Shown one piece after another: positions 62,301-64,000 of a stretch of 64,000 bases of DNA (position 1 is its first letter; each line of letters begins with the position of its first letter). Below the pieces are notes generated by a model that ran no database searches, was not told where the DNA came from, and saw nothing but the letters and a program-made list of their open reading frames with translations. The stretch covers positions 620,001-684,000 of the forward strand of contig NC_049905.1 in NCBI RefSeq assembly GCF_001411555.2. The letters are read 5' to 3'. Source of the stretch: Juglans regia. Taxonomy: Eukaryota > Streptophyta > Magnoliopsida > Fagales > Juglandaceae. Position numbers and translations under genes: made by a program.

Positions 62301-63828
62301 GTGGATTAATAAATTCTTCTTACTTAGATAAAAAAAAAAAAAAAAGAAGTTGCTTTCAGCATATAATTATGGAAAATACATCTATTGATGTGCTTTACCA
62401 GCAGAAATGCACACCATCTTTTTCATCTATGGTACCTGACTTTCCTTTGGAACTTGTATTAAAATATCTTGCTCTTTGAGTCTTTTGTTTTTTATGCATG
62501 CTTATTTGATTGGTGTGGAGCAGGAAATAAAGCTTCTGCCACTGTTCAACCATTTCTATTGCTGCACCTCGATATTCATCCTGAAGCTGTTCGTACTATT
62601 GAGGATGCACTTTGTTTATTTTCTGCACCAGAATCTCTTGAGGGGTACCGAACGTCAACGACTGGGAAGGTAACTTCCTTTCTTTCTTTGGTCTTTGTGG
62701 TCAGCTTTTGGTTCTTGGTACATTTTTTTATGAAATATTAAATTCTGTTGGGTGGTTAATGAATCTGCAAGATCAGTAACCTCACAAGTGAGGAAGAAGG
62801 GGAATAAGCCTAGTTCTAGAATGATAGGCTCTTCTCTCCCTCTCCTCTCCCTCTCAGCAACACACATTTACACACGTGCAACAGTTGCTTTTAGTGTATG
62901 TTTATCTGTGATCTTGTCTTGATATTTAATCACGTATATATGTCATATGCTTCATGCTGCTGATGTTGTAATACTATAATTTTGATACAGGCTGGTGTTG
63001 TGACTGCCAGCAAATCATTTAAGATACAAACTCTTTCAAAGATAATGATATTGCACCTTAAGCGTTTTGGTTATGGAAAGCAAGGAAGCACCAAGTTGCT
63101 TAAGCCCGTGCACTTTCCTCTTGAATTGGTGTTGAGCCGTGAACTGCTTGTTTCTTCATCTAATGAGGTGATGCTTATACTGTTATCATTAAACAAATAT
63201 TTTCCCTCGTCATCCTTTGTTTTTGGAGGATGATATTATTGCCTTCTGCATTATGTCAATTTATTGTTCATGTGCTCTTACTTCTGATGGGCATAAGGGG
63301 GGTCGGAGGTTGCAATTTTTATTCATTTTTTCTTGTGCATCCAGAGAGCTTCCAATTTCACATTCAAAAGGACATTTTTTCTAAGATATCATTTTTTAAT
63401 AATTAATTTTTCTAAGATATCATGCCAACAAAATCCTGATATTTGCATGTAATAATAACAAAAGAAAATATTACTTGTCAAAAAAAATAAAAGACAAGCA
63501 TCATATTAACATGTAGTATTATTTCTTAATATCTCAATCAAGTATTCAACTTAAGAAATCTAGTTCGACTGCCAAAGGAAGCAAGAAGCCAAGAATGTAG
63601 ATATAAATGGTTTCTTTATTTATTTGCTTTGTACAGGGTCGAAAATATGAACTTGTTGCTACAATAACTCATCATGGGAGGGAGCCCTCGAAGGGGCACT
63701 ATACAGCTGATACTCGTTATCCCAATGGTCAGTGGCTACGGTTTGATGATGCATCAGTCACTGCCATTGGTGCAAATAAGGTGTTGCATGAACAGGCATA
63801 TGTCCTCTTCTACAAACAAGTAGAGTGA
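56350..63828 (+). CDS. UBP24: Ubiquitin carboxyl-terminal hydrolase 24-like (UBP24)
   Basis: A deubiquitinating cysteine protease of the USP family, releasing ubiquitin from proteins. Seven exons: 56350-56364, 58883-59545, 59674-59858, 60917-61164, 62524-62669, 62991-63167 and 63637-63828. All are GT-AG and in frame, giving about 541 residues (Arabidopsis UBP24 is of similar length). Exon 1 encodes only MSDSK, which joins to [17 protein letters not shown], the family's N-terminus. The Cys box [16 protein letters not shown] carries the nucleophile Cys197. The His box reads SKGHYTAD with His499, followed by WLRFDDASV (Asp515/516). As in UBP24, the usual Thr of GNTCF is Leu. Also seen are [19 protein letters not shown] and [12 protein letters not shown]. 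Introns 1 and 4 contain LINE relics. No damage to the coding frame. Confidence 0.93.
56758..58370 (-). mobile_element. 5'-truncated L1-type LINE in UBP24 intron 1
   Basis: An exact 11-base direct repeat, TTCTGAATTGA, flanks it (56747-56757 and 58371-58381). On the minus strand it carries the end of the RT domain ([45 protein letters not shown]), then zinc-finger-RVT sequence ([19 protein letters not shown]). It ends in an A tail (poly-T at 56760-56768). Stops interrupt it, so it is inactive. It is antisense to UBP24. Confidence 0.9.
60388..60427. repeat. Perfect 20-base tandem duplication in UBP24 intron 3
   Basis: The unit ACTGATATGACAGTAAGGAC occurs twice with no gap and no mismatch. Confidence 0.95.
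61630..62345 (+). mobile_element. LINE 3' relic in UBP24 intron 4
   Basis: The same strand as UBP24 reads [37 protein letters not shown] and [13 protein letters not shown], which is the zinc-finger-RVT region of L1-type LINEs. It ends with a gtatccttgggttatgccta end motif and a 15-17 base A tail at 62332-62345. Frames are broken. I could not identify a target duplication, so the 5' boundary is approximate. Confidence 0.8.
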
Positions 63829-64000
63829 GGTAACCGAGGAGTTTAGTCGATGGCTGATCCCTTTTGAGAGCCCTGTCTCGTTCTACAAGTTGGGGAGAAT
63901 ATTTGACACGTCACAACTTATAAGCAAGTCAGGCCCTAATGGAGGAAGGCTCTCTGTGGTGAAGGTTGGTGGGTGCTTTGGATGTTTCCTCTCTGAGGAT
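63829..64000 (+). other. 3' flank of UBP24 to the window edge
   Basis: Presumably 3' UTR. One frame stays open from just after the UBP24 stop to the window edge (about 58 codons, beginning [10 protein letters not shown]). That could be chance or the start of another element. It cannot be settled from this window. Confidence 0.4.

Overview
The window is nuclear DNA of a flowering plant. Genes have several short GT-AG introns, intergenic DNA is AT-rich, every gene's closest recognisable relatives are plant families, and the spaces are full of plant transposons (hAT, Mutator-like, Ty1/copia, L1-type LINEs, MITEs, TA/GA microsatellites). The protein families are those of a eudicot. The style of the MITEs suggests a woody rosid, possibly of the walnut order, but that is inference. 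No tRNA, rRNA, CRISPR or prokaryotic-style operon was seen.

Layout: (1) 1.3-5.5 kb, plus strand: a complete CCCH zinc-finger plus RRM protein gene with 8 coding exons and an intron in its 5' UTR. (2) 6.4-10.5 kb: a transposon block with two hAT-type elements bounded by 8-bp target duplications, MITEs and a long CT tract. (3) 10.7-15.9 kb, plus: a relic of an ACA4/ACA11-type autoinhibited Ca2+-ATPase that keeps its exon structure and catalytic motifs but carries at least five lesions. (4) 18.3-20.4 kb, minus: an intact cytokinin dehydrogenase closest to CKX1. (5) 20.4-26.6 kb: gene-empty, microsatellite-rich DNA. (6) 26.6-27.5 kb: a small Mutator-like element with long inverted arms carrying a TIR-NBS-LRR leucine-rich-repeat fragment (Pack-MULE-like). 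(7) 27.6-32.5 kb: a decayed Ty1/copia element with LTRs and a 5-bp target duplication. (8) 35.1-37.2 kb, minus: an IQ67-domain (IQD) calmodulin-binding protein. (9) 38.6-39.8 kb: a third hAT-type element with a nested MITE. (10) 41.3-43.4 kb, plus: a two-exon gene for an unassigned protein rich in tryptophan-glycine (WG/GW) and NPWE-like motifs. (11) 47.1-55.1 kb, minus: a complete 11-exon GT92 (DUF23) glycosyltransferase gene whose introns hold three LINE pieces. (12) 56.3-63.8 kb, plus: a complete 7-exon UBP24-type deubiquitinase gene with two LINE relics in its introns. It is arranged head to head with the GT92 gene across about 1.2 kb.

The genes are independent single-copy loci and do not form a pathway. 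Most of the unusual signal is genome dynamics: very recent duplications (36 bp in the GT92 last exon), precisely bounded transposon insertions, a capturing MULE, and a Ca2+ pump gene dying in place. The most interesting unexplained protein is the WG/GW-repeat one. Exon boundaries were inferred by eye from reading frame, GT-AG signals and family similarity. No search was run.
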